Positions 20,888 through 20,916 of a stretch of 20,916 bases of DNA are shown piece by piece. The notes beneath the pieces were generated by a model. It ran no database searches, was not told the DNA's origin, and worked only from the letters and a program-made list of their open reading frames with translations. Source of the stretch: a virus; IMG/VR virus record IMGVR_UViG_3300006990_000206, positions 1-20,916 of that record; one strand, 5' to 3'. Made by a program: the position numbers and the translations under genes. Each line of letters begins with the position of its first letter. Positions within the stretch are counted from its first letter, which is position 1.

Positions 20888-20916
20888 AAGTTGTTTAGAT
20901 CTTTTTGACAGTTGAA

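Noticed and set aside
20892-20898. Minus-strand CTAAACA before phoH as a late promoter
   Set aside because: It has one mismatch to CTAAATA and lies only 4 nt from the ATG, far closer than the other copies.

Overview
This window looks like the genome of a T4-like contractile-tailed cyanophage (myovirus) infecting marine Synechococcus or Prochlorococcus. The call rests on recognisable T4 core proteins (gp32, gp33, gp59, gp4, gp53, gp48, gp54, gp26, gp27 and gp5 types), a phage PhoH, a RecB/Cas4-like exonuclease common in cyanophages, AT-rich DNA, tight overlapping genes, and T4-style late-promoter octamers. No host genes, insertion sequences or CRISPR arrays are visible.

Layout. (1) 1-640: a small minus-strand accessory cassette with one truncated tRNA gene, one complete tRNA gene, one odd tRNA-like gene, a 57-aa Phd/YefM-like antitoxin and a 62-aa unknown protein. 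All are read from a perfect sigma-70-type promoter (607-635) whose -35 box lies inside a small inverted repeat. (2) 644-14396: a long minus-strand block of late virion genes. In transcription order these are gp54 (tail-tube initiator), gp26 hub protein, a 57-aa hub-associated protein, a tape-measure-like protein, a related protein with a degenerate M23 peptidase fold, gp27-like hub, gp5-type OB-fold spike protein, a 948-aa multidomain structural protein, a beta-helix-like protein, an S74-chaperone protein and a LamG-like lectin protein. Late-promoter-like octamers precede the 948-aa gene, the beta-helix gene, gp26 and gp54, dividing the block into units. (3) 14436-17042: a plus-strand unit with gp4 (head completion), an unknown protein, gp48 (tube cap) and gp53 (baseplate wedge). 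It diverges from gp54 across 39 bp in which two late-promoter motifs face each other. (4) 17043-17112: a convergent intergenic region with a good terminator for gp32 and a weaker AT-rich hairpin. (5) 17113-20887: a minus-strand replication and late-transcription block with phoH, exonuclease, gp33, a 65-aa unknown, gp59, a DUF1825-like protein and gp32, joined by 1 to 26-nt overlaps. gp32 has its own strong sigma-70-type promoter inside the end of the preceding gene.

How it fits together. gp32 coats single-stranded DNA and gp59 would load the replicative helicase. gp33 would link replication to late transcription by bridging the phage late sigma factor and the sliding clamp, switching on the ATAAATA-type promoters. 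These drive hub assembly (gp26, gp27, gp5, tape measure, gp48/gp54 tube start), the wedge (gp53) and the head-closing protein gp4. The proteins at 644-3761 look like an exposed host-contact module.

This is mostly a known type of phage region. The parts most worth attention are the interlocked divergent late promoters, the orphan antitoxin with a palindromic promoter, the M23 fold that has lost its zinc ligands, the gp32 that has lost its zinc-binding cysteines, and the short guanine-free repeated gp32 leader.
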